Of a DNA stretch of 64,000 nucleotides, positions 1 through 11,469 are shown in pieces; within the stretch, counting starts at the first letter, position 1; every line of letters starts with the position of its first letter. The notes beneath the pieces were generated by a model. That model saw only the letters and a program-made list of their open reading frames with translations, was not told where the DNA came from and searched no databases. The translations under genes and the position numbers were made by a program. Source of the stretch: Desmodus rotundus (taxonomy: Eukaryota; Chordata; Mammalia; Chiroptera; Phyllostomidae); contig NC_071390.1 of assembly GCF_022682495.2 (NCBI RefSeq), positions 146,358,583-146,422,582 of the forward strand. The letters are read 5' to 3'.

Positions 1-926
1 CCTCATTTTTCGTCTGCTTTTTGACCAAATTCAACCAATTCTGTGAGCTTCCTAATTACCAGTGTTTTGAACTGTGCACAGGTTGGCTATCTTTTCATTG
101 CTTAGTTGTATTTTTTCTGTAGCTTTTATCTTTTCTTTCATTTGGGCCATTTTTTTTTTTTTTTTGTCTTGGTGCTTTGTAATGTATTTTGCTATCAGGT
201 ATGGTGATCCCAATTATTATGTTCTTCTTTTTCAAAATTGCTGTAGGCATTCGAGTCGTGGATGGTTCCTTGTAAATTGGGAAATGTTTGTTCTATATCC
301 CTGAAATGTCATTGGTAGTGTAATAGGGAATGCGTTGAATCTGTAAATTGTTTTGTGTACTATGGACATTTTGATGATGTTAATTCTTCCAATCCATGAA
401 CATGGTATATGCTTCCAATATTTATTCCTTACTTGATTACTTTCTTCTGTGTTGTGTAGTTTTCTGATACAGGTATTTTCCCTCTTTGGTTAAGTTTATT
501 CCTTGGTAGTTTATTTTTCTGGTTGCTGTTTTTATGGGGATTTTTTTCTGATTTCCATTTTGCATATTATGTTGTAGGCTTACAAAAATGCTTTGGTTTC
601 TGAATATTGCCTTCGCCTGATGCTGTTTTCTCAAATTCACTTATTCTGTCGAGTATTTTTTTGGTGGTGTCAATGAGATTTTCCATGTACTTTCTGATCT
701 CCATGTGAATAATGACTGTTTTACTTCCAGTACTTCCAGGATGCTTTTTATTTCTTTTTCTTGTCTTTTCACTGTGGCTAAGACCTCCAGACTATGTTGA
801 ATAGAAGTGGTGACAGTGGACATCCTTGTGTTTGTCTTGATCTTAGTGGGAAAGGTTTTAGGTTTTGCCCATTGCGTATGATGTTTGCTGTATGTCTTGG
901 ATGTGTTTTATGAACCTTCTTGCATG
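1..926 (-). mobile_element. Half-L1 ORF1 5' fragment fused to L1 ORF2 fragment
   Basis: Bases 1-165 match the 5' part of ORF1 of the half-L1s at 7577-7700 and 12570-12733. A poly-T run and gtcttgg then lead straight into L1 ORF2 sequence running backward, including the typical atggacatttTGATGAtgttaattcttcc and catgaacatgg blocks. The ORF2 part ends at the host junction near 926. The arrangement is degenerate and non-coding. Confidence 0.8.
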
Positions 927-1624
927 AGTAGGTCAAGAAACTAAGATGGCTAAAGTAGAGGATACAAGAAACGTAAGCATAACAGTACTACAGTTCTGTG
1001 GGATAAGTTGCATATTTCTAACAACTATTATGCTATGTGTGTAAATCCAAGGTGATGAAGTCATAACAATTTCTCTGTTGATAAATGAATTATGTATTAA
1101 ACTTACCTCTCCTCACCATTATGTACTTCCGAAATTATAGAACATGCTGATGAACACCATAAACACTTGTTGCATAAGGTATAGATAATTTTGGTGTTTG
1201 CATGAAGGATATGCTGTTGCATTCTGTTTCACATTTATTCTGTCAGGGTTGGTCATGACTCATTTCTCTGATTGAAGATCACTTTTCTCCCATCAGGCAT
1301 TAGGAGGGTCACTTTGGTGTATGCACCCATTTCTCTTTTAGTTAGAATCTGTAGAAACATAATTATGGTCTTGACATGTCAACTGCATGTTTTGTGAAAC
1401 CCATATTCCTGTTGCTACTTGTGTATTTTTAGTGCGTTCTATATTTTTGCTTCATTGGTCTTCTTATACACCTCCCCCCTGAAAAGAAGACATGAACAAC
1501 TGACACCTAATGTAGTCATATCCAAAGCCAAGCACGAGGATTGGGCTACATAGTAACTCTGCATGAATTTATAGTTGGTTTTCATGTTTTCATAAAATTG
1601 AGGATATGTCCCTTTGCTTTTTAG

Positions 1625-1653
1625 ATTCTCCTGAAAATTTTCCCTCCTTAAAG
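1625..1653 (+). CDS. ANKRD26: Cassette exon A, copy 1 (29 nt)
   Basis: The exon lies between a pyrimidine-rich acceptor ending in ttttag and the donor gtaata. It opens with two bases that complete a phase-1 codon and ends on a full codon. With a G supplied by the preceding exon it reads DSPENFPSLK. The other two frames do not join to exon B without a stop. Its sequence is identical to copy 5 at 14185. Confidence 0.7.
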
Positions 1654-1747
1654 GTAATATGCTTTATGTTTTAACATTTTGGTATTAAGAGCAGATTATT
1701 TGAAATGCATACTATTTATTAAACATTTTCTTTGTCAACTCGTTCAG

Positions 1748-1820
1748 GTTTCTGTTGAAGTGAAAGATCCTGTTCCTAAAAGTGCAGTAGGAATGAATTC
1801 TGTGGAAACATCCAGATCGG
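1748..1820 (+). CDS. ANKRD26: Cassette exon B, copy 1 (73 nt)
   Basis: The acceptor is cgttcag and the donor is gtaaat. It begins in phase 0 and ends with one extra base (G), so it can splice into another exon A or into exon C. It reads VSVEVKDPVPKSAVG followed by MNSVETSRS. The core DPVPK-(x)3-V-(x)2-NSV-(x)-TSRS recurs in the other copies. It resembles the repeated VPNKAL-type motif I remember from ANKRD30/ANKRD26 proteins. It is identical to copy 5. Confidence 0.75.
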
Positions 1821-2192
1821 GTAAATTTTGTACTGCCAATTTAACTGTGGAGAAAAATGCATGACTATATTTGACATGCTCACAGACTTTTTAATTGTAA
1901 TTTCTTTCTTTTGGACGTTTAATGGTAGGTTTTGACATAAGTAATGTAGATGCCATTGTTGGGATTCATGTTTGATGTAACAGGAAAAGAAAACAAGATT
2001 TCTAAAATGTAAACATAAGTAATATGTTTTTTGTTTTGTTTGATACCATAAAGTTTCCGGTTTGGAATCCCTACACTTATTAGGGATTCCTAGTTGTTAA
2101 TGTTCACTCTAAGATTTTGCTACTGTTTTAGAATGCTTTTGTGAATTTCGACATTTACCTATGGTAAAACTGAATTTGCCCACATATCGTGT

Positions 2193-3130
2193 TGTTTTGA
2201 AATGTGTTTTATTGATTATGGTGTTACAATTGTCCCAATTTTTTCCCCTTTGCTCCCCTCAACCAGTCTACCCATTCCCTTCAGCCATTGTCCCCTTAGT
2301 TGTAGTAGTGGGTCATGAATATAAGGTCTTTGGCTTCTTCACTTCCTATTCTGTTCTTGACGTTCCCGTGTATATTCTATACATGCAAATTTGTAAATAT
2401 TAAATCCTACAAATTTCTCCAGATGGTTCCCCTTCCTCCTCCCAAGTGATATCCCTGCAAATGATGTCCATAGCTTTAATTTTGTTTCTGTTTTGCTTGT
2501 TTGCTTAGTTTTTTTCTTCGATTCCACTGTTAATAGTTGTGAATTTATTGGCACTTTCATGTTCATAGTTTTGATCCTCTTTTTTTGTAAATAAGTCACT
2601 TTAGCATTTCACACAATACTGGCTTGGTGATGAGAAACTCTTTTATGTTTATCTTGTCTAAGAGGCACTTTATCTGCCCTTCAATTCCAAGTGATAGCTT
2701 TGCTGGGTAGAGTAATCTATGTTGCAAGTCTTTGCTTTCTATCACTTTGAGTACTTCTTTCCAGTCCCCTCTGGCCTGCAAAGTTTCTTTGAGAAATCAG
2801 TTGACATTCTCATGGGACCTCCTTTGATGGTAACTCTCTGCTTTTCTCTTGCTGCTTTTAAGATTCTTCTGTATCATTAACCTTCAGAATTTGAATTATG
2901 ATGTACCTTGGTGTGGTCTTCTTTGTGTCCATTTTGATTGGGTCTGTGTGTGCTTCTGGCACTTGTAAGTCTATTTCTTATGCCAAATTTGGGGTGTTTT
3001 CTTTCATTATTTTTCAGAGAAGTGTTCAATTCCTCCCTTTCTTTCTTCTTCTGGAGCCCTATGATTTGGGTGTTGGTAGATCTGAGGCTTTGCCAGAGGC
3101 CCCTTAGCCCATCTATGTTGTTTTGGATTT
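2193..3130 (-). mobile_element. Half-L1 (3'UTR and ORF1), degenerate
   Basis: A 3'UTR block (ttattgattatggtgttacaattgtccc, read on the plus strand) is followed directly by ORF1 C-terminal sequence (minus-strand product contains KVIESKDLQHRLLYPAKLS). There is no ORF2 between them. It is interrupted by stops and frameshifts. The copy at 14753 is its recent duplicate. Confidence 0.75.
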
Positions 3131-3152
3131 CATTTCTTTCTTCTTATAGATT

Positions 3153-3153
<1 letters not shown>

Positions 3154-3187
<34 letters not shown>
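3154..3187. repeat. (GC)n(CA)n microsatellite
   Basis: A short GCGC run leads into a CA repeat inside L1 sequence. The duplicated copy at 15714-15743 is two CA units (4 bp) shorter, which changes the offset between the two big copies from 12560 to 12556. Confidence 0.9.
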
Positions 3188-3189
3188 CT

Positions 3190-5343
3190 CAATGTATGTT
3201 TATTTATTTTACTGGTGATCGTCTACAGGTTTCTCCATTTCCCAACTCTACTTTCCCCGCCCTACCCACACCCACCTCCCACCCTTAACCTTCTCCCCCT
3301 GTGGCTTTGTCCATGGGCCCTCTATATGTGCTCTTTTTTGACCCTTTCCTTTCTTTCTCATGTTATTTTTCTCTTCCCTCCCCTCTGGTTATGGTCAGTT
3401 TGTTCTTAATTTCAGGGACTCTGGTTATATTTTGCTTGCTTGTTTGTTCTGTTATTTAGGTTCCACTTATAGGTGAGATCATATGGTATTTTTCTTCCAC
3501 AACCTGGCTTGCTTCACTTAGGATACTTCTGTCTGCTTCCATCCATGTTGTCATGAAGGGTAGCTACTCCTTCTTACTTTCTGCTGGGATATATTTTTAT
3601 TGTGTAAATGTACCACACTTTATTGTCCCACTCAAGTACTGATGGACACCTAGCACTGTGTCCAGCACTTGGCTATTGTAAATTGTCTTGCTATGAACAC
3701 TGGGGTGCACAGGTTCTTTTGATTTAGTGTTTCTGGATTCTTAGGGTATAATCCCAGCTTGTGAACTGCTGTGCTAACCTTTTTAGTTTCTTGAGGAAAT
3801 TCCATACTGTTTTCCACAGTGGCTGCACCAGTGTGCACTTCCACCAACAGTGCACCAGGGGTCCGTTTTCTCCACAACCTATCCAGCACTTAGTGTTTCC
3901 TGATTTGTTTATGATGGCCACACTGACCAGTGTGAAGTGGAATCTTCTAGTTTTAATTTGCATCTCTCTGATGGCTCGTTATGCTGACCATCCTATCATG
4001 TGTGTCTGGGCCCTCTGGGTGTCATCCTTGGAGGAGTGCCTGTGGAAGTCCTTTGCCCGTGTTTTAATTGGATTTTTTGTCTTCCTGTTGTGGAGTCATG
4101 TGTGTTCTATATATATTTTGGAGATCAAACCCTTGTCTGAGTCTCATTGGAAAATACATTTTCCCATAGAGTTGGTCCCCTTTTCACCTTGCTAATGTTT
4201 TCTTTATGCATGCACAAGCATTTTATTGTGATGAAGTCCCTCCTTTATGTCCCTTGGTCTAGGGCACATTGCTGTGAGAATATTACTGGGTGGAATATCA
4301 GAGAGTTTCCTCCCTATCTTCCCCTCTAGGACTTTAGTGCTATCACAACTTATGTTTAAGTCTTTATCCTCTTGGAGTTTTTTTGTGTGTGTATGGTGTC
4401 AGTTGGTGGTCGAGTTTCATTCTTGTTTGCATGTAGCTGTCCAGGTCACTCAAGATCATTTGCTAAGGAGGGTGTTTTTATTCCACTTTATTCTTCTCCC
4501 CCTCTGTCAAATATAAATTGTCCATAGACACTTGGGTTTATCTCTGGGCTCTCTATTCTGTTCCATTCATCTATGTGTCTGTCCTTACTCCAGTACGAGA
4601 TGTTTTTTACTCTCCTGGCCTTGTAATACAGTTTGCTGTGAGTTATGGTGATTCCACCTACTTTGTTCTTCTTTCCCAAAGCTGCTTCAGGTATTCGGTG
4701 TCAGTGATGGTTCCATGTAAATTTTGAAATGTTTGTTTTATAGCTGTGAAATACCATTGGTTTTTTAATAGGAATTGCATTGATCTGTACATTGCTTTGA
4801 ATGGAATGGATATTTTGAGGATGTTAATACTTCTACTCCATGAACATGGCGTATGCTTCAATATATTTGTGCGTTCTTTCTTCCACGTTGTGTAGTGTTC
4901 TGAATAAAGATCTTTCACCTCCTTGACTAACTTTATTCCTAGCCACTTTATGTACATGTTGCTATATCAAGGGGATTTCTTCCTCTGATTTCAGTTTCTG
5001 ATATTTCATTGTTGGTGCCCCAAAATGCCTCTGATTTCTGAATATTGACTTTGTATCCCATAATTTTGTCAAATTGCCTTATTAACTTGAACGGTTATTT
5101 GGAGGAGTCTATGGGATTTTCCAGGTATACCACGATGTCATCTATAAACAATGACAGTTTTACTTCCAACTTTTCATTGGATACCTTTTATTTCTTTTTC
5201 CTGTGTGATCACTCTGGCTTGGACTTTCAGTACTTATATAGAGGTTGTGACAGTGGACATCCTTGTCTTTTTCTTGATGTTCAGGGGAAAGGTTTTAGGT
5301 TTTGCCCGTTGAGTATGATGTTGCCTGTAGGTCTTAGATGTGT
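3190..5343 (-). mobile_element. L1 3'UTR and ORF2 fragment
   Basis: It begins with an L1 3'UTR of another type and continues into the ORF2 C-terminus and on through the middle of ORF2. Minus-strand translations include WKCTLVQPLWKTVWNF and YPKNPETLNQKNLCTP. Many stops are present. It ends at the same host junction as the fragments at 926, 8466, 13484 and 19815. Confidence 0.85.
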
Positions 5344-5434
5344 TTCCTGAACCTTGTTGCATGAGTAGCTCAAGAAACTAAGATGGCTAACGTAGAGGAT
5401 TCAAGAAATGTAAGCAGAGCAGTAGCCCATAGTG

Positions 5435-6055
5435 GTGTGGGATAAATTGAATATTTGTAGTCAGTAGTATTCTGTGCATGTATCTCCAAGCTGACGAAGT
5501 CATAACACTTTGTCTGTTGATGAATGAATTAGGTATTAAACTGACCTCTCCTCACAGTTGTGTACTTCCCAAGTTACAGAACACATTGAGGAACATGATA
5601 AATACTTGTCACCTGAGGTGTAAATGATTCTGATGGTTGCATGAAGGATATGCTGTTGTATCCTGTTTCCCATTTATTCTGTCAGGGTCATGGTCATGAC
5701 TCGTTTCTCTGATTGAAGATCGCTTTTCTCCCATCAGGCATCAGGGTGACTTTGGTGTATGCACCCATTTTTTTCTCTTTTAGTTAGAATCTGTAGAAAC
5801 ATAATTATGTCAACTGCATGTTTCATTAAACCTATATTCCTGTTTGTTCCTTAAGTACTTGTAGTGTATGCTATAATTTTGGTTCATTGGTCTTCTCATC
5901 CACACATGCCCTGAAGAGGAAAAATGAACAACTATCACCTAAAATAATCATATCAACAGGAAGCATGAGGATTGGGCTCCATAGTAAGTCTGCATGAATG
6001 TGTAGTTGGCTTTCATATTTTCCTATATTTGAGGATATGTCCCTTTGCTTTTCAG
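5435..6055. other. Host intron sequence of array unit 2
   Basis: Sequence shared among all full units, between candidate exon Z and exon A, with candidate exon Y at 5580-5617. Small indels between units (for example near 5690 and 8805) show it is not coding as a whole. The same block is at about 1000-1624, 8554-9181, 13560-14184 and 19895-20517. Confidence 0.7.
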
Positions 6056-6084
6056 ATTCTCCTGAAGTATATTCTTTCTTACAG
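6056..6084 (+). CDS. ANKRD26: Cassette exon A, copy 2 (29 nt)
   Basis: Acceptor ttttcag, donor gtaata, phase 1 to 0. It reads DSPEVYSFLQ with a G from upstream. It is most like copy 6, which reads DSPEAYSLLQ, showing two sequence classes of exon A in the array. Confidence 0.65.
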
Positions 6085-6178
6085 GTAATAAGTTCTATGT
6101 GTTTATGTTTTGTTATTAAGAACAGATTATATGAAATGAATATTATTTGTTAATGATTTTGTTTCAAAACTCATTCAG

Positions 6179-6251
6179 CCTCGGGTTAGACGGAAAGGTC
6201 CTGTTCGTACAAATGCAGTCAAAACGAATTCTGTGCAAACATTCGGATCAG
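6179..6251 (+). CDS. ANKRD26: Cassette exon B, copy 2 (73 nt)
   Basis: Acceptor cattcag, donor gtaaat, phase 0 to 1, open throughout. It reads PRVRRKGPVRTNAVK then TNSVQTFGS. It departs from the DPVPK core (KGPVR) and is enriched in arginine, so it is the most diverged B copy. Reading frame and both splice sites are still kept. Confidence 0.65.
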
Positions 6252-6445
6252 GTAAATTTTTTACTACCAATTTTACTCTGGAAAGGAATACATGAAAATA
6301 TGTGACATGCTCATAATTTTCTTATTCCGAATTTCTTTCTTTTGTAAGTTTAATGGCAGGTTTGGACATAAGTAGAGTAGATGCCATTGTTGGGAATCCT
6401 GGTTGATAATTAGAGGGGAAAAAGCAAGAATTATAAAATGTAAAC

Positions 6446-7709
6446 TTTATTTTTTATTTAAAAAATATATTTATTGATTGTGCTATTACAGTTGTCCCAT
6501 TTCCCCACTTCACTCCAGTCCATCCTACCCACCCCCTCCCTCCCACATTCCCCCCCTTATAGTTCATGTCCATGGGTCATACATCTAAGTTCTTTGGCTT
6601 CTACATTTCCTACACTATTCTTACCCTCCCCCTGTCTATTTTCCACCTACCATTTATGGTACTTATTCTCTGTACCTTTCCCCACTCTCATCGCCTCCCA
6701 CTCCCCTGTTGACAACCCTCCATGTGATCTCAATTTCTGTGGTTCTGTTGCTGTTCTAGCTGTTTGCTTAGTTTGGTTTTGTTTTGGTTTTAGGTGTGGT
6801 TGTTAATAACTGTGACTTTGCTGTCATTTTACTGTTCATATTCTTTATCTTCTTTTTCTCAGATAAATCCCTTTAACATTTCCTGTAATAAGGGCTTGGT
6901 GATGATGAACTCCTTGAACTTCACCTTATCTGAGAAGCACTTTACCTGCCCTTTGATTCTAAATGATAGCTTTTCTGGATACAGTAATCTTGGATGTAGG
7001 TCCTTGCCTTTCATGGCTTTCAATACTTCTTGCCATCCCTTCTTGCCTGTAAGGCCTTTTTTAACGAATCAGCTGACAGTCTTATGGGAAGTGCTTTGTA
7101 GGTAACTGTGTCCTTTTCTCTTGCTGCTTCTAAGATTGTCTCCTTCTGTTTCATCTTGGGTAATGTAATTATGATGTGCCTTGGTGTGTTCCTCTTTGGG
7201 TCCAGCTTCTCTGGGACTCTCTGAACCTCCTGGATTTCCTGGAAGTCTATTTCCTTTGCCAGATTAGGGGAGTTCTCCTTCATTATTGGTTCAAATAAAT
7301 TTTCAGTTTTTTGTTGTTCCTCTCCTCCTTCTGGCACCCCTATAATTCAGATGTTGGAACGTTTCAAGATGTCCTGGAGGTTCCTAAGCCTCTCCTCATT
7401 TTTCCGAATTCTTATTTCTTCATTCTTTTCTGGTTGGATGTTTCTTTCTTCCTTTTGGTCCACACCATTGATGTGAGTCCCAGTTTTCTTCCCATCACTA
7501 TTGGTTCTCTGTACATTTTCCTTTGTTTCTCTTAGCATAACCCTCATTTTTTTCATCTCATTTGCGACCAAATACAAGCAATTCTGTGAGCTTCCTGATT
7601 ACCAGTGTTTTGAACTGTGCATATGATAGGTTGGCTATCTCTTCATTGCTCAGTTGTATTTTTTCTGGAGCTTTGATCTGTTCTTTCATTTAGGCCACTT
7701 TTTTTTTTT
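6446..7709 (-). mobile_element. Half-L1 (3'UTR and ORF1) in unit 2
   Basis: The 3'UTR (6446-6850) is joined to ORF1 (about 6850-7700). Minus-strand pieces include KEIDFQEIQEVQRVPEKLDP, NTPRHIIITLP, RLSADSLKKALQARR and EERLRNLQDILKRSNI, all ORF1p blocks. ORF1 is split by a frameshift near 7340. It lacks ORF2 and a 5'UTR. The insertion lies at a host site that is uninterrupted in units 1, 3, 5 and 6. Confidence 0.85.
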
Positions 7710-8466
7710 TTTTTTTGTCTTGTTGCTTTGTAATGTATTTGGCTATCAGGTATGGTGATTCCAGTTACTATGTTTTTCTTTCCCACAACTGCTGTAGCTA
7801 TTCGGGTCATGGATGGTTCTTTGTAAATTGGGAAATGTTTGTTCTATATCTGTGAAATGTCATTGGTAGTGTAATAGGGAATGCGTTGAATCTGTAAATT
7901 GTTTTGTGTACTATGGACATTTTGATGATGTTAATTCTTCCAATCCATGAACATGGTATATGCTTCCAATATTTATGCCTTACTTGATTACTTTCTTCTG
8001 TGTTGTGTAGTTTTCTGATACAGGTCTTTTCCCTCTTTGGTTAAGTGTATTCCCTTGTAGTTTATTTTTCCTGGTTGCCATTTGAATGGGGATGTTTTTT
8101 CTGATTGCCATTTTGGATATTATATTGTAGGCTTACAAAAATGCCTTGGTTTCTGAATATTGCCTATGCCTGATGCTGTTTTCTCAAATCCACCTATTAT
8201 GTCGAGTATTATATTGGTGACGTCAATAGGATTTTCCATGTACTTCTCATCTCCATGTGAAGAATGACTGTTTAACTACCAGCTTTCCAATAAGGATGCT
8301 GTTTATTTCTTTTTCTTGTGTGATCACTGTGGCTAGGACTTCCAGTACTATGTTGACTAGAAGTGGTGACACTGGACATCCTTGTCTTTTTCTTGATGTT
8401 CAAGGGAAAGGTTGTAGGTTTTGCCCGTTGAGCATGATGTTGCCTGTAGGTCTTAGATGTGTTCCA
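7710..8466 (-). mobile_element. L1 ORF2 fragment upstream of unit 3
   Basis: Same fragment type as 165-926 and 12734-13484, ending at the same host junction. The join to the half-L1 at about 7709 occurs at a shared breakpoint (poly-T then gtcttg), so one ancestral deletion was copied. Confidence 0.8.
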
Positions 8467-9181
8467 TGAACCTTGTTGCATGAGTAGCTCAAGAAACTAA
8501 GATGGCTAACGTAGAGGATTCAAGAAATGTAAGCAGAGCAGTAGCCCATAGTGGTGTGGGATAAATTGAATATTTGTAGTCAGTAGCATTCTGTGCGTGT
8601 ATATCCAAGCTGATGAAGTCATAACACTTTGTCTGTTGATGAATGAATTAGGTATTAAACTGACCTCTCCTCACAGTTGTGTACTTCCCAAGTTACAGAA
8701 CACATTGAGGAACATGATAAATACTTGTCACCTGAGGTGTAAATGATTCTGATGGTTGCATGAAGGATATGCTGTTGCATCCTGTTTCCCATTTATTCTG
8801 TCCAGGTGAGGACTCGTTTCCCTGATTGAAGATCGCTCTTCTCCCATCAGGCATCAGGGTGACTTTGGTGTATGCACCCATTTTTTTCCCTTTTAGTTAG
8901 AATATGTAGAATCATAATTATGGTCTTGATGTGTCAACTGCATGTTTCGTTAAGCCTATATTCCTGTTTGTTCCCTCAGTATTTGAGGTGTATTCTGTAT
9001 TTCCGTTTAGTTGGTCTTCTTACCCACCCGCCCCCTGAAAAGAAAACATGAACAACTAACACCTAATGTAATCGTATCCAAAGCCAAGCACGAGGATTGG
9101 GCTCCACAGTAACTCTGCATGAACGTATAGTTGGCTTTCATACTTTTCGCATAATTGAGGGTATTTCCTTTTGCTTTGTAG

Positions 9182-9210
9182 ATTCTCCTGACAGATCTTC
9201 GTCCTCAAAG
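9182..9210 (+). CDS. ANKRD26: Cassette exon A, copy 3 (29 nt)
   Basis: Acceptor tttgtag, donor gtaata, phase 1 to 0. It reads DSPDRSSSSK with a G from upstream. It is identical to copy 4 at 11079. Confidence 0.65.
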
Positions 9211-9304
9211 GTAATAACTTTTATGTTTCTATATCGAGGTATTAAGAACAGATTAAATGAAATGTATGTTATTTACTAATCGTTTTCTTTCAAATCTTCT
9301 TCAG

Positions 9305-9377
9305 CGTGCCATTGACGTGACAGATCGTGTTCCTAAAAAAGGAGTCGGGACGAATTCTGTACACACATCCAGATCAG
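9305..9377 (+). CDS. ANKRD26: Cassette exon B, copy 3 (73 nt)
   Basis: Acceptor cttcag, donor gtaaat, phase 0 to 1. It reads RAIDVTDRVPKKGVG then TNSVHTSRS. The VPKK and NSV-(x)-TSRS positions are kept. Confidence 0.65.
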
Positions 9378-9764
9378 GTAAATTTTGTACCAGAAATTTA
9401 CGTCTGGAAAGGCATACCTGAAAACGTTGGTGTGCTCAGACTCTTTTTATTCCTCATTTCTTTCTATTGCAAATTTAATGGCAGTACATGAGACACGCAA
9501 TGCAGATGCCATTGTTGGGATTCATCCTTGATGTTTACAAGGAAGAAAACAAAAGAGCACCCCGAGAATTCTAAAATGGAAACGTCACATAAGGTGTTTT
9601 TACTTTTGTTTTGATACCGTGAAGTTCCCAGTTGAGAATCCCTACACCTGTGAGGGGTTCCTAGATGTGCATTTTTAGACTCTTAGGTTTTTCTATTGTT
9701 GGAACATGCTTCTTTGACCTTTGACCTTTACCCGGGGTAAAACTGAGGGTGCTAACATGTCGTG

Positions 9765-10954
9765 TTTTTTAAAACGTATTTTATGGCTTATGCTCTTACA
9801 GTTGTCCCAATTTCTCCCCATTGGCTCCCCTGAACCCAGTCGACCCCATTCCCTTCAGCCATTCCCCCCTCAGTTGAAGTCCGTGGGTCATGCATATCAG
9901 TTCTTCAGCTACTTCACTTCCTATCCCGTCCCTAACATTGCCCTGTCTCCTCAGGGCCTACCAATTTGTACTTGTTAATTCCTGCACCTTCCCCGCCCCC
10001 CACCCCCATGCTTCCCCTTCCTCCTCCCGTCTGATAACCCTCCAAATGATCTCCATAGCTATGATTCTGTTTCCGTTCTGCTTGTTTGCTTAGTTGGTCT
10101 TTCGATCCCATTGCTGATAGTTGTGAATTTATTGCCCCTGAGGGTGTTCATAGGTTTGATCCTCCTTTTCTTGAACAAGTCCCTTTAGCATTTCACAAAA
10201 TAATGGCTCGGTGATGGGGAACTCCTTTCGCTTTGTCCTGTCCGAGAGGCACGGTAGCTGCCCTTCCATTCCAAATGATAGCGTTGTGAATAGAGTAATC
10301 TAGGTTGTTGGTCCTCGCTGCCCATCACTGCGAATCCTTCTTCCCAGTCCCTTCTGGCCTGCCCAAGTGTCTCTGAGAAATCAGCTGACATTCTCAGGGC
10401 AACTCCTTTGTAGGTAAGTCTCTGCTTTTCTCCTGCTGCTTTTAAGAATCTTGCGTATTGTTAACCTTTGGCATTTTAATTACGGTGTACCTTGGTGTGA
10501 TCCTCTTTGGGTCCATTTTGATGGGGATTCTGTGTGCTTCCTGGGCTTGTGTGTGTATTCCCTTCAGCAATTTGGGGGAAGTTTTCTTTCGTTATATTTT
10601 CGAAGAAGTTTTCAATTCCTCCCTTTTTTCCTTCTCCTTCTGGCAGCCCTATGATTTGGGTGTTGGTAGGTCTGAGGTTTTCCAGAGGCTCCTTAGCCTA
10701 TCAATGTTGTTCATTTTCTTCCTTCACGTATATACTTATGTTGTATTGGTGTTCGAATACAGCTTTCTCGGTTTCCCAACAACCCTTACCCCGCCGTGCC
10801 CACCCCTACCTCCCTACGCCCTCAATCCTACGCCCCCTTTGGCTTTGTCCATAGGCCCTTTATACATGTTCTTTTACGACCCTTTCCCTTCTTTCCCACA
10901 TTATGTCCCTCCTCCCTCCCCTCCGGTTACTGTCAGTTTGTTCTTCGTTTCAGT
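9765..10954 (-). mobile_element. Half-L1 3'UTR-ORF1 piece followed by another L1 3'UTR
   Basis: Bases 9765-10170 are half-L1 3'UTR and 10170-10700 are ORF1 (minus strand). From about 10740 to 10950 comes 3'UTR sequence of the type seen at 3190-3410. It stops abruptly where host sequence of unit 4 resumes at about 10955. This breakpoint created the truncated unit 4. Confidence 0.75.
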
Positions 10955-11078
10955 GACACCTAATGTAATCGTATTCAAAGCCAAGCACGAGGATTGGGCT
11001 CCACAGTAACTCTGCATGAATGTATAGTTGGCTTTCATACTTTTCTCATAATTGAGGGTATTTCCTTTTGCTTTGTAG

Positions 11079-11107
11079 ATTCTCCTGACAGATCTTCGTC
11101 CTCAAAG
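11079..11107 (+). CDS. ANKRD26: Cassette exon A, copy 4 (29 nt)
   Basis: Identical to copy 3 and flanked by the same intron sequence on its 5' side back to about 10955. The intron after it switches to the sequence type of copy 2, so this unit is a recombinant. Splice sites are tttgtag and gtaata. Confidence 0.65.
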
Positions 11108-11199
11108 GTAATAACTTTTATGTTTTTATATATTTTATTTGAAGAGATTATATGAAATGAATATTATTGGTTAATGATTTTGTCTCAAAACTCATTCAG

Positions 11200-11272
11200 C
11201 CTGGGGTTAGACAGAAAGATCCTGTTCCTGAAAATCCAGTCACAATGAATTCTGTGCAAACATTCAGATCAG
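11200..11272 (+). CDS. ANKRD26: Cassette exon B, copy 4 (73 nt)
   Basis: Acceptor cattcag, donor gtaata, phase 0 to 1. It reads PGVRQKDPVPENPVT then MNSVQTFRS. It is the sister of copy 2 (shared P-x-VR start and TF-x-S end) but keeps the DPVP core. The half-L1 downstream at 11470 sits at the same point as the one after copy 2. Confidence 0.7.
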
Positions 11273-11469
11273 GTAATAATTTTTACTACAAATTTTACTC
11301 TGGAAGGGAATACTTGAAAATATTTTGTGTGCTCATAATCTTCCTATTCCGAATCTCTTTCTTTTGGAAGTTTAATGGTAGGTTTGGACATAAGTAGTCT
11401 AGATACCATTGTTGGGATTCCTGGTTGATAATTAGAGGGGGAAAAGCAAGAATTATAAAATGTAAACTT

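Larger units (their letters stand above)
1..3760. repeat. Recent large duplication, copy 1 (partner about 12565-16310)
   Basis: Runs from the first base to about 3760 in near-identity with about 12565-16310. Offsets are 12564, 12560 and then 12556 as poly-T and CA tract lengths change. I noted only about seven differences over the 1.26 kb around exons A and B. Identity drops inside L1 ORF2 on the right. The left end lies outside the window. Confidence 0.88.

Noticed and set aside
1141..1653. Direct splicing of candidate exon Y to exon A
   Set aside because: Y would end in phase 0, which forces exon A into a frame with TAA in units 1 and 5 and TGA in exon B of unit 6.
10458..11009. Plus-strand open frame of 183 codons
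   Set aside because: Antisense to L1 ORF1 and 3'UTR, crossing the recombination breakpoint at about 10955.
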